Source: Chloroflexota bacterium
GTDB taxonomy: Bacteria; Chloroflexota; Anaerolineae; Anaerolineales; Villigracilaceae
Assembly (NCBI GenBank): GCA_029782225.1
Contig: JAKOVF010000440.1
Span: 1 to 64,000 of the forward strand
Length of the DNA stretch: 64,000 nt
Reading direction: 5' to 3'
The notes under the pieces: model-generated
Told to the model about the DNA's origin: nothing
What the model saw: only the letters and a program-made list of their open reading frames with translations
Database searches by the model: none
Shown here: one piece after another, positions 50,430 to 58,540 of the stretch
Numbering within the stretch: position 1 is the first letter of the stretch
How the letters are laid out: every line of letters begins with the position of its first letter
Made by a program: the position numbers and the translations under genes

Positions 50430-53400
50430 TTGATCCATGCCGGAAATAACCCGTCAATCCCTACGCGCGCACGATTGATCCTGCGGGCGGTGCGGCATTT
50501 GGGTGGCAAGGCGTTGACGATCTTCATCACGATTTTTGTTGGGGTTTTCATCACAGTATTATTGGCAAACCAACCCTCCCAGCGTGGACTTGGTCCGCCC
50601 AAATCCCCATTTGAGACGAGTCTGGAATCACAGGTCGCCCTCCTCGTACGCATAAGTATGTCTGATGGAACCATCGGTTTAAATGCCAGAGGGTACCCCG
50701 ACCAGGATCAAATAAACGCCCTGACCGAGAAGTTGCGTGACGAGGCGGGGCTGAACCTTCCATTCCTGCCGAGGTACCTGCTTTGGACGACAAAGGCACT
50801 TACCTTTGACTGGGGCCTGTTGGACCTGGGGTTTGGAAGATCTGGCAGTGCACGCAGTGTTATCCTGCAATATCTGCCCAACACCCTGCTGCTGATCGGA
50901 GTGGCCTACCTGCTGATATTCCTGATCGGTATGCCTCTCTCTTTGTATCTGGCACGCAATTATGGCGGCCGCGCCGATCGGTTCTTTGCAGTCCTGGCAC
51001 CCATTTCCTCCGTGCCAAGCTGGGTCTTTGCCATTTTACTGGTGGCCGTCTTTGCGGTTCAATTGCACTGGCTGCCGTTTGGCGGGAAATTCGATTTTGA
51101 AGTTCCACAGAATCCGGTCGGATATGCTTTGGTCGTTGCAAAACACATGATCCTGCCGGTGGCTGCCATCATGCTTAGCCTGCTTTTTCAGGTGGTATAC
51201 ACGTGGCGGACGTTTTTCGTGATTTACTCAGAGGAGGATTACGTAGACCTGGCGCGTGCCAAGGGGTTGTCATCACGTATATTGGAGCGACAGTATATTC
51301 TGAGGCCCGCTCTGCCTTATGTCATTACCAGTTTTGTGACGACATTGATCACGTTCTGGCAATTGAGCATGGCGCAGGAGGCGGTCTTTCAATGGCCGGG
51401 ACTGGGTCTGTTGTATATCAAGGAAGCTTTGCCCGACTTTTTTGGGGACAGCATGGATCCGGGCGAACTGATTATTGTGGTGGCTATCGTTGTCATTTTT
51501 GCATATCTGTTGGGAGCACTTGTTTTTCTCCTTGATTTAGTTTATGTCATGATTGATCCGCGCATTCTTCTGACGCCGGCAAACAATATCAAACAAACAT
51601 CTACATCGGTCCGATTGGAAGGAGCGAATTGGGGAGAGCGGGTCAAATCCTGGGTGAAGAGACGGCGCGCAAAATATCGGGATCAGTTATCGGGGCCGGA
51701 AAAGAAGCGGGGATTCTCATGGAGCAGAACGTTGTCAAACTTCAAGGAGTTCGCAGGTGATGTCATCCAGAGAAGCAGATTGTTCTTTCAGGAACTGCGC
51801 CGGTATCCATCTGCTATCTTTGGGTTGACGGTCATTGTCATCTTGCTGCTTGGCTCCATCTATGCGGTGATCGGTCTCCCGTATGAGCAAATCGGCAAGG
51901 ACTACGATGAAAACCGCATGACCGGCCGAAGCTATCGACCGCGCACGGCAATGCCTGGTTGGATGAATTGGTTCAGCAAAACGCCCTGGCTTTCAACTCT
52001 CCTCCTGGATGAAAATAGCCCTGATGTCAGTGTCTCCACGCGTTTACTGGAAAACGGCTGGACCGAAAAGACCACTGTATTTACATTTGATTATTCTTAC
52101 AGAGAAATTCCAAGTGATGTTTTTCTTTATTTCGATCCCAAGTATGTAGAGAAGGTTCCCTTTGCTTCGCTGGAATGGATGACCCCGGACGGCAGGACGA
52201 TCAAGCTGAAGGACAGCGCAGTAGCTGCCGACAACGGTTATGACTTTAAGACAGGCATCCATGTCAATCCATTGCTCAACCAAAACCCAGCCTGGAAGAA
52301 CTGGTTTATCCAAACCGGACAATATCCGACCTCGCCTTACATGCTGCTGTTTGCAAAACCCGGGGCATCACAACCGGTTCCACAGCACGGGAAATACCAG
52401 TTGACTGTTACCAGTCTTCTCTTCGAAGAGGGCAGCGAACTCAAGCCACAGTTGGTGCTTTTGGGTCAGGTGTATGGCCTGGCGGGCACAGATTACGGGC
52501 GGCGGGATCTGATGGTGCCCCTGTTTTGGGGAATGCCTTTTGCATTGCTCATCGGTCTGGTAGGGACACTGATCACTACGTTGGTCGCGATGTTATTGCC
52601 GGCCATTGGCGTCTGGTATGGTGGCTGGGTCGATGCTTTGATCCAGAGACTCACCGAAATCAATATGGTTTTGCCCAGCCTGACCATTGCGGTACTGGTC
52701 AACGTGCTATTCAATTTAAATATCTGGGTTGTGTTGGCCATTGTGGTGGTCATCAATTCCTTTGGTTCGCCGATCAAAACCCTGCGCTCCGCGTTCTTGC
52801 AGGCAAAGGAAGCTCCATATATCGAGACCGCGCGTTCGTACGGAGCGAGCGATTTCAGGATCATCACACGTTATCTCGTGCCGCGTATCCTGCCGGTCCT
52901 GATTCCTCTACTGGTCTCCCAGGTGCCAAGCTTTATCTTTTGGGAAGCCACACTGGGGCTCTTCAACATCAAGTCTCCTTACCCATCATGGGGACGTATT
53001 ATTTACGATGGATTGTCGCGGGGCGCTTTATATGGATCGGCATTCTGGGTGCTGGAGCCGATTTTCCTGCTATTGCTCACCAGCCTGGCGTTTGCCATGC
53101 TCGGCTCATCGCTGGAACGCATTCTCAACCCGCGCATGATTGATTCCATTCCCGTGATCAGTGATAATGCGAAACAAACGGATAGCACACCAAAGAAACT
53201 TCGATTTGCATTCGATAGAAGAATCCTTTTAGCCGTGATTACGGTTTTTGCATTTATCCTGGTTTTTATCTTGTTCAACGCGGGAAGAAACAAAATCAAT
53301 GCGACCTCTGAATCCAGGCTTCCTTCTCCAGCAATTCAACCAGTGGATGTAATCCAGACACCGACTCTTGCCAGTATTGAGATGACTCCAACGCCTGTCA

Positions 53401-53885
53401 TCGCTTCTTCTCCGACTCCGTTGCCTGCTTCCGCTTCAGAGGCTTCATCTACACCCATGCTGATCCTGCCAACTGCATCCCTGACAGCTACGCCTAACAC
53501 AGCGGGTCTCAGCCTGCCGACATTCACTCCGTCTCCGGCAGCGGCCCAACCCACGACCTATACGCTGCACCCGGGCGAGTTTCCATACTGCATTGCGCGC
53601 CGCTTCGACGTGGATCCCAATGAAATGCTGGCTTCAAGCGGACTTGCGAACCAGCAGGTCTTCTATTCAGGGACAGTCTTCACCATTCCCCAGGCAGGCA
53701 AGCCTTTTCCGGGGAATCGAGTCCTGCAGCCTCACCCAACCATCTATACTGTCGCCAGACAGAATGAGACGCTTTACAGTATTGCCTGCTTCTTCGGCGA
53801 CCTTGATCCCGCGGCGATTGCCCGGGTCAATGGTATTTCGGTGGATTCGGCGCTGCTTGCTGGACAGCAACTGAACATTCCCTGA
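50430..53885 (+). CDS. Fusion: OppB-like + OppC-like ABC permeases + two LysM domains
   Basis: Residues 1-400 form a DppB/OppB-type permease (SVPSWVFAILLVAVFAVQ; the EAA loop EEDYVDLARAKGLSSRILER). After a basic linker, residues about 470-920 form an OppC-type permease with its own EAA loop (APYIETARSYGASDFRIITR), split by an insert of about 190 residues after its first helix. A final helix (ILLAVITVFAFILVFILF) and a Pro/Thr linker lead to two LysM domains (TYTLHPGEFPYCIARRFDVD; TIYTVARQNETLYSIACFF). The two halves of a heterodimeric peptide permease are thus one chain anchored to the wall glycan. No ATPase or binding-protein gene adjoins. TTG 50430 follows CCAGGAG by eight bases. Confidence 0.88.
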   Translation: MIHAGNNPSIPTRARLILRAVRHLGGKALTIFITIFVGVFITVLLANQPSQRGLGPPKSPFETSLESQVALLVRISMSDGTIGLNARGYPDQDQINALTEKLRDEAGLNLPFLPRYLLWTTKALTFDWGLLDLGFGRSGSARSVILQYLPNTLLLIGVAYLLIFLIGMPLSLYLARNYGGRADRFFAVLAPISSVPSWVFAILLVAVFAVQLHWLPFGGKFDFEVPQNPVGYALVVAKHMILPVAAIMLSLLFQVVYTWRTFFVIYSEEDYVDLARAKGLSSRILERQYILRPALPYVITSFVTTLITFWQLSMAQEAVFQWPGLGLLYIKEALPDFFGDSMDPGELIIVVAIVVIFAYLLGALVFLLDLVYVMIDPRILLTPANNIKQTSTSVRLEGANWGERVKSWVKRRRAKYRDQLSGPEKKRGFSWSRTLSNFKEFAGDVIQRSRLFFQELRRYPSAIFGLTVIVILLLGSIYAVIGLPYEQIGKDYDENRMTGRSYRPRTAMPGWMNWFSKTPWLSTLLLDENSPDVSVSTRLLENGWTEKTTVFTFDYSYREIPSDVFLYFDPKYVEKVPFASLEWMTPDGRTIKLKDSAVAADNGYDFKTGIHVNPLLNQNPAWKNWFIQTGQYPTSPYMLLFAKPGASQPVPQHGKYQLTVTSLLFEEGSELKPQLVLLGQVYGLAGTDYGRRDLMVPLFWGMPFALLIGLVGTLITTLVAMLLPAIGVWYGGWVDALIQRLTEINMVLPSLTIAVLVNVLFNLNIWVVLAIVVVINSFGSPIKTLRSAFLQAKEAPYIETARSYGASDFRIITRYLVPRILPVLIPLLVSQVPSFIFWEATLGLFNIKSPYPSWGRIIYDGLSRGALYGSAFWVLEPIFLLLLTSLAFAMLGSSLERILNPRMIDSIPVISDNAKQTDSTPKKLRFAFDRRILLAVITVFAFILVFILFNAGRNKINATSESRLPSPAIQPVDVIQTPTLASIEMTPTPVIASSPTPLPASASEASSTPMLILPTASLTATPNTAGLSLPTFTPSPAAAQPTTYTLHPGEFPYCIARRFDVDPNEMLASSGLANQQVFYSGTVFTIPQAGKPFPGNRVLQPHPTIYTVARQNETLYSIACFFGDLDPAAIARVNGISVDSALLAGQQLNIP

Positions 53886-53939
53886 CGATGCCGGCTGACT
53901 TGATTTGCTGATAAGATTGGGGACTGGAAAACTATTTCA

Positions 53940-55550
53940 ATGTTCCGAGAATTTTTCAAACAACGCATCCAGCGCGGTCTGACTCGCCGCCTCAACAATC
54001 TCAAAATAGCTCGCATAGCCAAACTCGTCACACGTCACTCACTGCCGCCTGCTGGTGTACCCGTTGTCTTTTTCAAAGCCTCTACAGGGATTGACGATCT
54101 TTCCTGGAACAGCGGCTTTCATTTGCTTGCTTCATGGGCCCTGCGGCTAAAAGGAATTCCCGTCGTGTATTTTGCGTGTCGGGCAGGGATGAGTCATTGT
54201 GTCTTAGGCACGAACCGTGACGATGTTCATAAGCCGCCGCCATGTGCGTCGTGTATTTACCAATCCAAAACACTCTATACCGCTGTCCCCGATTCCCGGG
54301 TTCGCTGGTTCGACTTCATCCGCGATCCCCAACTTACCGCGGCCCTGGAAAACCTTTGCTTGCACGACCTGATGACCTTTGAATGGCAAAACATTCCCCT
54401 CGGTGCATTGTGCCTCCCGGGTTTACGCTGGATTCTTCGCATTCATCATCTTAGCGACGACGAATCGACGCGATATCTCCTGCGGGAATATATTTTGTCT
54501 GCCTGGAACCTGGCGCAGAAGTTTTCAATTTTCCTGGATGAAACGAATCCGCGTTCGGTGGTTGTTTTCAATGGACAGTTCTTCCCTGAAGCGACCGCGC
54601 GATACGTTGCCCAACAGCGTGGACTGAGAGTCATTACCCACGAGGTAGGTCTTCAACCTGCCTCTGCATTTTTCACAGATGGCGAAGCGACGGCCTATCC
54701 TATCCACATCCCGGCTGAATTTGAATTGAATGAGGAACAAAACGCAAAACTCGATGCCTATCTTGCCAAACGCTTTCAGGGTGACTTCACCATGGCAGGC
54801 ATCAAATTCTGGGCAGATATGAAAGGACTCGACGAGTCGTTCTTACAGAGAGCCGCGGTCTTTAAACAAATCGTGCCGATCTTTACCAACGTCATTTTTG
54901 ATACAAGCCAGCCGCATGCTAACACAGTCTTTGACGATATGTTTGATTGGCTGGACATGGCATTGGAGATCATCCGAGCCCACCCTGAGACGTTGTTTGT
55001 CATCCGTGCCCATCCCGATGAACTACGCGTGAGAAAAGCCAGCCGCGAGACTGTCGAGGGTTGGGTAGCCAGCCGCGAGGTCCAGAAGGAACCGAATGTC
55101 GTTTTTGTCGGTCCGCGCGAGACATTGAGTTCGTATGAGTTGATTCAGCGCTCTAAGTTTGTTATGATCTACAACTCGACGATTGGCCTGGAGGCTTCAA
55201 TCATGGGGGCGGCAGTATTGTGTGCGGGCAAGGCGCGCTTCACGCAATATCCGACTGTGTTCTTCCCACAGACGGCGGATGAAGTAAAAAGTAAGATGGA
55301 AGAGTTTTTGGATGCAGAAAAGATTGAAATACCCGCCGAGTTCAAACGCAATGCACGGCGATTTTTGTATTACCAGTTGTTCCGTACATCCCTGCCGTTT
55401 GGGGATTTCCTGGAGCCCTCCGTCCGCACGACACAAACGCGCTTGAAGTCCTTTGACCTGGAGGAATTATCGCCCGAGAAATCAAAAGCGATGGAAGCGA
55501 TATTTGACGGTCTGTTGAAGGACGGGGACTTTCTGTTGAAGGAAAATTAA
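53940..55550 (+). CDS. Capsule synthesis-like protein (GT-B type)
   Basis: The C-terminal lobe carries LFVIRAHPDELRVRK, the H-P-x-E loop, and SKFVMIYNSTIGLEASIMGA followed by AVLCAGKARF, the N-S-T-I-G-L-E motif of capsule polysaccharide synthesis proteins. The N-terminal half includes a cysteine set (CASCIYQ) after FACRAGMSHCVLG, which could bind a metal and is not usual in the family. FNGQFFPEATARYVAQQRG is a conserved acceptor-lobe helix. At 536 residues it is close to the protein at 22951-24555 in size and architecture, though the sequence differs. A sugar-transfer role in the same glycan is likely. Confidence 0.7.
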   Translation: MFREFFKQRIQRGLTRRLNNLKIARIAKLVTRHSLPPAGVPVVFFKASTGIDDLSWNSGFHLLASWALRLKGIPVVYFACRAGMSHCVLGTNRDDVHKPPPCASCIYQSKTLYTAVPDSRVRWFDFIRDPQLTAALENLCLHDLMTFEWQNIPLGALCLPGLRWILRIHHLSDDESTRYLLREYILSAWNLAQKFSIFLDETNPRSVVVFNGQFFPEATARYVAQQRGLRVITHEVGLQPASAFFTDGEATAYPIHIPAEFELNEEQNAKLDAYLAKRFQGDFTMAGIKFWADMKGLDESFLQRAAVFKQIVPIFTNVIFDTSQPHANTVFDDMFDWLDMALEIIRAHPETLFVIRAHPDELRVRKASRETVEGWVASREVQKEPNVVFVGPRETLSSYELIQRSKFVMIYNSTIGLEASIMGAAVLCAGKARFTQYPTVFFPQTADEVKSKMEEFLDAEKIEIPAEFKRNARRFLYYQLFRTSLPFGDFLEPSVRTTQTRLKSFDLEELSPEKSKAMEAIFDGLLKDGDFLLKEN

Positions 55551-55553
55551 GTC

Positions 55554-55712
55554 CTATTCCCTGCGATATCCGCGCGAAAGACTGCCGAACAGCACAAGCG
55601 CGAGTGCAAATAGAATACCGCTCAAGGGCGGAGTAATTACATGTGCGAGCAATAAAATGGCCAGAACCACAGTGGTGACTAGAAGCAGGGTCAGTGCGAG
55701 CCTACGATTCAT
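55554..55712 (-). CDS. Small membrane protein, 52 residues
   Basis: The minus-strand frame starts ATG at 55712-55710 after AAGGAAATC and stops with TAG at 55556-55554. It encodes two hydrophobic stretches, LTLLLVTTVVLAILLLAHVI and GILFALALVLFG, with basic ends (MNRRLA at the start, SRGYRRE at the end). No family was recognised. It starts 12 bases after the acyltransferase stop on the same strand, with a good ribosome-binding site, so it is likely to be translated as part of that operon. Confidence 0.55.
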   Translation of the reverse strand: MNRRLALTLLLVTTVVLAILLLAHVITPPLSGILFALALVLFGSLSRGYRRE

Positions 55713-55723
55713 GATTTCCTTCC

Positions 55724-56311
55724 TTAATTTTGGAGCGTTATATACTTGCGTCTCGGATTGATCCCCACTATGCCTGAATAATACGATTGTATCTCCTTCA
55801 TATCTGCGTCCATGTCATCGCCGGGAACGAAGGTGGGCCCAATGCCGATGGCCTTTCTGCGGCGGTCGATGAATCCCAGTGCCAGCGGAATCCCGGCCTG
55901 CCTCGCAATATGATAGAAACCGCTCTTCCAGGAGCTGACCTCCTTCCGTGTGCCCTCGGGCGTGATGACCAGAATAAACCGATCGGCCCGGTTGATCGCA
56001 TCCACTGTTTGCTCCACGAGGCCGGTGGATTTGGAGCGATCCACGGGAATCCCGCCACACCAGCGGAAGAAACCGCCAAGAGGCCAGCGAAAGAGCTCGG
56101 CCTTTCCCATGTATTTCGGATTCGCCTTGAGCGAAAACGCCAGCGCCAGGAATAAAACAAAATCCCAGTTGGATGTATGGGGTGCGCCGATCACGATGAA
56201 TTTGGGGATGTCGGGCAGCTGCCCCTCCACCCGCCAGCCGAACAGGCCCAGAAGCACTTTTGTGGCAAATCGAAGGAGATTGCTGAGAACCGGCGTGTTG
56301 AAAATGGTCAT
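55724..56311 (-). CDS. Lysophospholipid/1-acylglycerol-phosphate acyltransferase family protein
   Basis: IVIGAPHTSNWDFVLFLALA is the H-x4-D catalytic motif (here H-T-S-N-W-D), GGFFRWCGGIPVDRSK the substrate-binding block II/III with G-G-I-P-V-D-R, and ILVITPEGTRKEVSSWKSGF the E-G-T-R motif, all standard for PlsC-like enzymes. Starting at ATG 56311 gives 195 residues; an upstream start at 56362 adds 17 residues with no motif. It could acylate a lipid precursor or a glycolipid carrier; it would act at the inner face of the membrane. The gene is followed by a tiny membrane protein. Confidence 0.87.
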   Translation of the reverse strand: MTIFNTPVLSNLLRFATKVLLGLFGWRVEGQLPDIPKFIVIGAPHTSNWDFVLFLALAFSLKANPKYMGKAELFRWPLGGFFRWCGGIPVDRSKSTGLVEQTVDAINRADRFILVITPEGTRKEVSSWKSGFYHIARQAGIPLALGFIDRRRKAIGIGPTFVPGDDMDADMKEIQSYYSGIVGINPRRKYITLQN

Positions 56312-56373
56312 TTTCACTTTTGTTTCCTTTGGCTGAAAAGGATAACACCTGCAGTCATTCAAAGTAGCTTGCG

Positions 56374-56410
56374 AAAAGGACTCAAAGTCTCCAGACTTTA
56401 GAGTCCTTTT
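56374..56410. terminator. Strong hairpin AAAAGGACTC...GAGTCCTTTT with T-run
   Basis: AAAAGGACTC (56374-56383) and GAGTCCTTTT (56401-56410) pair fully, and inner AAAGTCT pairs with AGACTTT around CC, giving a nearly unbroken stem of about 17 bases and a T-run in the + direction. In the + direction no gene ends just before it; the gene in front on this strand ends at 55550. It stands 32 bases upstream of the sulfotransferase start, so it may act as an attenuator, or stop transcripts running in from 55550, across the minus-strand genes. Confidence 0.7.
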
Positions 56411-56442
56411 TCTAAGCGAGATTTCTGTGGTTAAATACTACC

Positions 56443-57300
56443 ATGTCTTTGAAATCAGCGATTCGGCCCTTCATCTATCAAATGGAAAAGCTCATCCAAC
56501 GTGTTCGCTTTACTAATATTCCCACACCCAAGGATAATTGGCCGATCCTGTTGGGCATTTCCTTTCCCAAAAGCGGCACGCATCTCCTTGACCAGATCCT
56601 GCTTGGCTTCTCGACCGTTGCACCGTTCTCGCGGCGCCTGCATTCCTTTTATGCTGAATATGAAGGCGAAAGCGGACGCAAACGCGCGCCCGAGCAGGCC
56701 CTCGCCTGGCTCGACTCTCTTCGTCCCTGTGATATTGCCTCCGCACACCTCTTTGCGCGGCCGGATGCGATCGCCCGCGTCTGTTCACAGGCCTTTGTTC
56801 CCTACTTTATCTTTCGTGATCCACGCGATGTGGTTGTCTCGCATGTTTTCTATGTGACTGATATGGAGGCGCGCCATGTTCATCACAATTATTATCAATC
56901 ACTTCCTGATTTCAACACGCGACTGAAGGCGAGCATCCTGGGCAGGCCCGATGCGAATGTCGAGTTTCCGAATGTCGCCGACCGCTTTGCACCGTATCTC
57001 GGCTGGCTTGATCGTCCAGAAGTGCTGACGATTCATTTCGAAGATCTGATTCACGACCGCGCCTCAGCCTTGACCTGCATTATGGACCACCTGCTTGCAC
57101 GCGTTACGCTTCACACGCCCCGGGAACTGATTCTTAGTTCTCTCGAGACATCCATCAACCCGACAAAGTCCCCAACCTTCCGCTCCGGCAAAACTGGCGA
57201 GTGGAAAAAATATTTCACGGATGAACACAAAAGAATATTCAAAAATGTAGCAGGAGATTTGCTGATTAAGCTGGGATATGAGAAGGATGGGAACTGGTAG
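56443..57300 (+). CDS. Sulfotransferase
   Basis: LLGISFPKSGTHLLDQILLG is the phosphosulfate-binding loop (F-P-K-S-G-T-H), PYFIFRDPRDVVVSHVFYVT the R-D-P-R-D-x-x-x-S motif, LTIHFEDLIHD the E-D-L helix, and FRSGKTGEWKKYFTDEH the C-terminal R-x-G-x-x-G-x-W segment; all family motifs are complete. The 285-residue enzyme is a paralogue of 49402-50256, sharing spacing and several stretches (YYQSLPDFN against YYKSLPDFS). It precedes a GT2 gene. Donor PAPS can come from the fused enzyme at 42933. The acceptor is unknown. Confidence 0.9.
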   Translation: MSLKSAIRPFIYQMEKLIQRVRFTNIPTPKDNWPILLGISFPKSGTHLLDQILLGFSTVAPFSRRLHSFYAEYEGESGRKRAPEQALAWLDSLRPCDIASAHLFARPDAIARVCSQAFVPYFIFRDPRDVVVSHVFYVTDMEARHVHHNYYQSLPDFNTRLKASILGRPDANVEFPNVADRFAPYLGWLDRPEVLTIHFEDLIHDRASALTCIMDHLLARVTLHTPRELILSSLETSINPTKSPTFRSGKTGEWKKYFTDEHKRIFKNVAGDLLIKLGYEKDGNW

Positions 57301-57377
57301 CCTAGCAGATTGGTGAATTGGGAGCTGGCCTGTCAGGAAACCGATTTACCAAATCACCAATTCCCAATTTACCGACC
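57301..57377. repeat. TTGGTGAATTGGGA / CCAATTCCCAATTTACC repeat
   Basis: The left part contains GATTGGTGAATTGGGAGC and the right part AATCACCAATTCCCAATTTA, which pair imperfectly as inverted arms. The element fills the gap between the sulfotransferase and GT2 genes. Repeats built from GGTGAATTGG units are common between genes of related genomes. An upstream reading of the GT2 gene from 57318 would translate this repeat and was rejected. Confidence 0.6.
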
Positions 57378-58304
57378 ATGAATTGCTCCATCGTCATCCG
57401 CGCCTATAACGAAGAGAAGCATATCGGACGTCTGCTCCACGGGATTCGACATCAGACTCTTAAGGATGTCGAAGTCATCCTCGTGGACTCCGGTTCCAGA
57501 GATTCAACCGTTTCGGTGGCTGAGTCCTATGGAGCACGGATCGTGACCATCCCTCCCGAAGAATTCACCTTTGGCCGGTCGCTCAATCTGGGGATCAAAG
57601 AAATGACACGGAAGTTTGTCGTTATCGCCAGTGCGCACGTGTATCCTGTCTATCCCGATTGGCTGGAATGCCTGCTGCGTCCATTCCAGGATGAAAAAGT
57701 TGCGTTGACCTATGGCAAGCAGCGCGGCCCCGAAAGTGCAACGTATTCAGAGCAGCAGATCTATCACCAGTGGTACCCCGATGTCAGCACGCCGCGGCAG
57801 GATACGGCTTTCTGTAATAATGCCAACGCTGCCATCCGAAAAAGTCTATGGGAACAAAATCACTACAATGAAGAGTTGACCGGGCTGGAGGATTTGGCCT
57901 GGGCCAAATGGGCACAGGGTCAGGGATATTCCATCGCGTATGTGGCCGATGCGGAAATCATCCATGTTCACAACGAATCGCCTCGCGGCGTGTTCAACCG
58001 CTATCGCCGCGAAGCCATGGCGTTCAAGCGAATCTACCCTGAAGCACATTTCAACTTATACGATTTCACTCGTCTGACCTTGATGAATATCCTCAGTGAC
58101 GTCTGGCATGCGGCACGTGAGCGGGTCCTTTGGAGGAATTTTGCGTCCATCTTCTGGTTCCGTTTGATGCAATTCTACGGGACAAGAATGGGCTATCGCG
58201 AATCCGGCTTGCTCACGCCGCAGCTGCGGGATACTTTCTATTATGCAAGGGAAAGAAGGAAGAGAGAGGAAAACAAGAGGGATGTCGAGCCGATACAGTA
58301 TTAG
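57378..58304 (+). CDS. Glycosyltransferase family 2
   Basis: NCSIVIRAYNEEKHIGRLL is the first strand and nucleotide-binding loop; VEVILVDSGSRDSTVSVAES the D-S-G-S-x-D-x-T motif; the second metal region is weaker, with FVVIASAHVYPVYPDWLECL having S-A-H in place of D-x-D, which occurs in a rhamnosyltransferase-like subgroup. GLEDLAWAKWAQGQGYSIAY carries the E-D-x-x-W catalytic-base helix. Start MNCS at 57378 was chosen over one at 57318. The C-terminal 60 residues are basic and may bind the membrane. The length is 308 residues. Confidence 0.85.
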   Translation: MNCSIVIRAYNEEKHIGRLLHGIRHQTLKDVEVILVDSGSRDSTVSVAESYGARIVTIPPEEFTFGRSLNLGIKEMTRKFVVIASAHVYPVYPDWLECLLRPFQDEKVALTYGKQRGPESATYSEQQIYHQWYPDVSTPRQDTAFCNNANAAIRKSLWEQNHYNEELTGLEDLAWAKWAQGQGYSIAYVADAEIIHVHNESPRGVFNRYRREAMAFKRIYPEAHFNLYDFTRLTLMNILSDVWHAARERVLWRNFASIFWFRLMQFYGTRMGYRESGLLTPQLRDTFYYARERRKREENKRDVEPIQY

Positions 58305-58540
58305 AGATTGGTTAGCGCTGTATAGACATTGCCTTGCAAAAATGATTGCAAGATTAAGAGAATATTAACCTTGTCTTTTGTTGCCCCAAGCGGTACACTT
58401 TTGTCCACGTTCGGAGAGGTACTCACCAGAGGTTACTCTCTGGAAGGGAGGTCCTTTTACCAAATACTACTTCATAGAAATAAGTCTTGTAAAATCGAGT
58501 TCGATTACTGAAAAAGCGACTAATCCATCAGGAGGACTAT

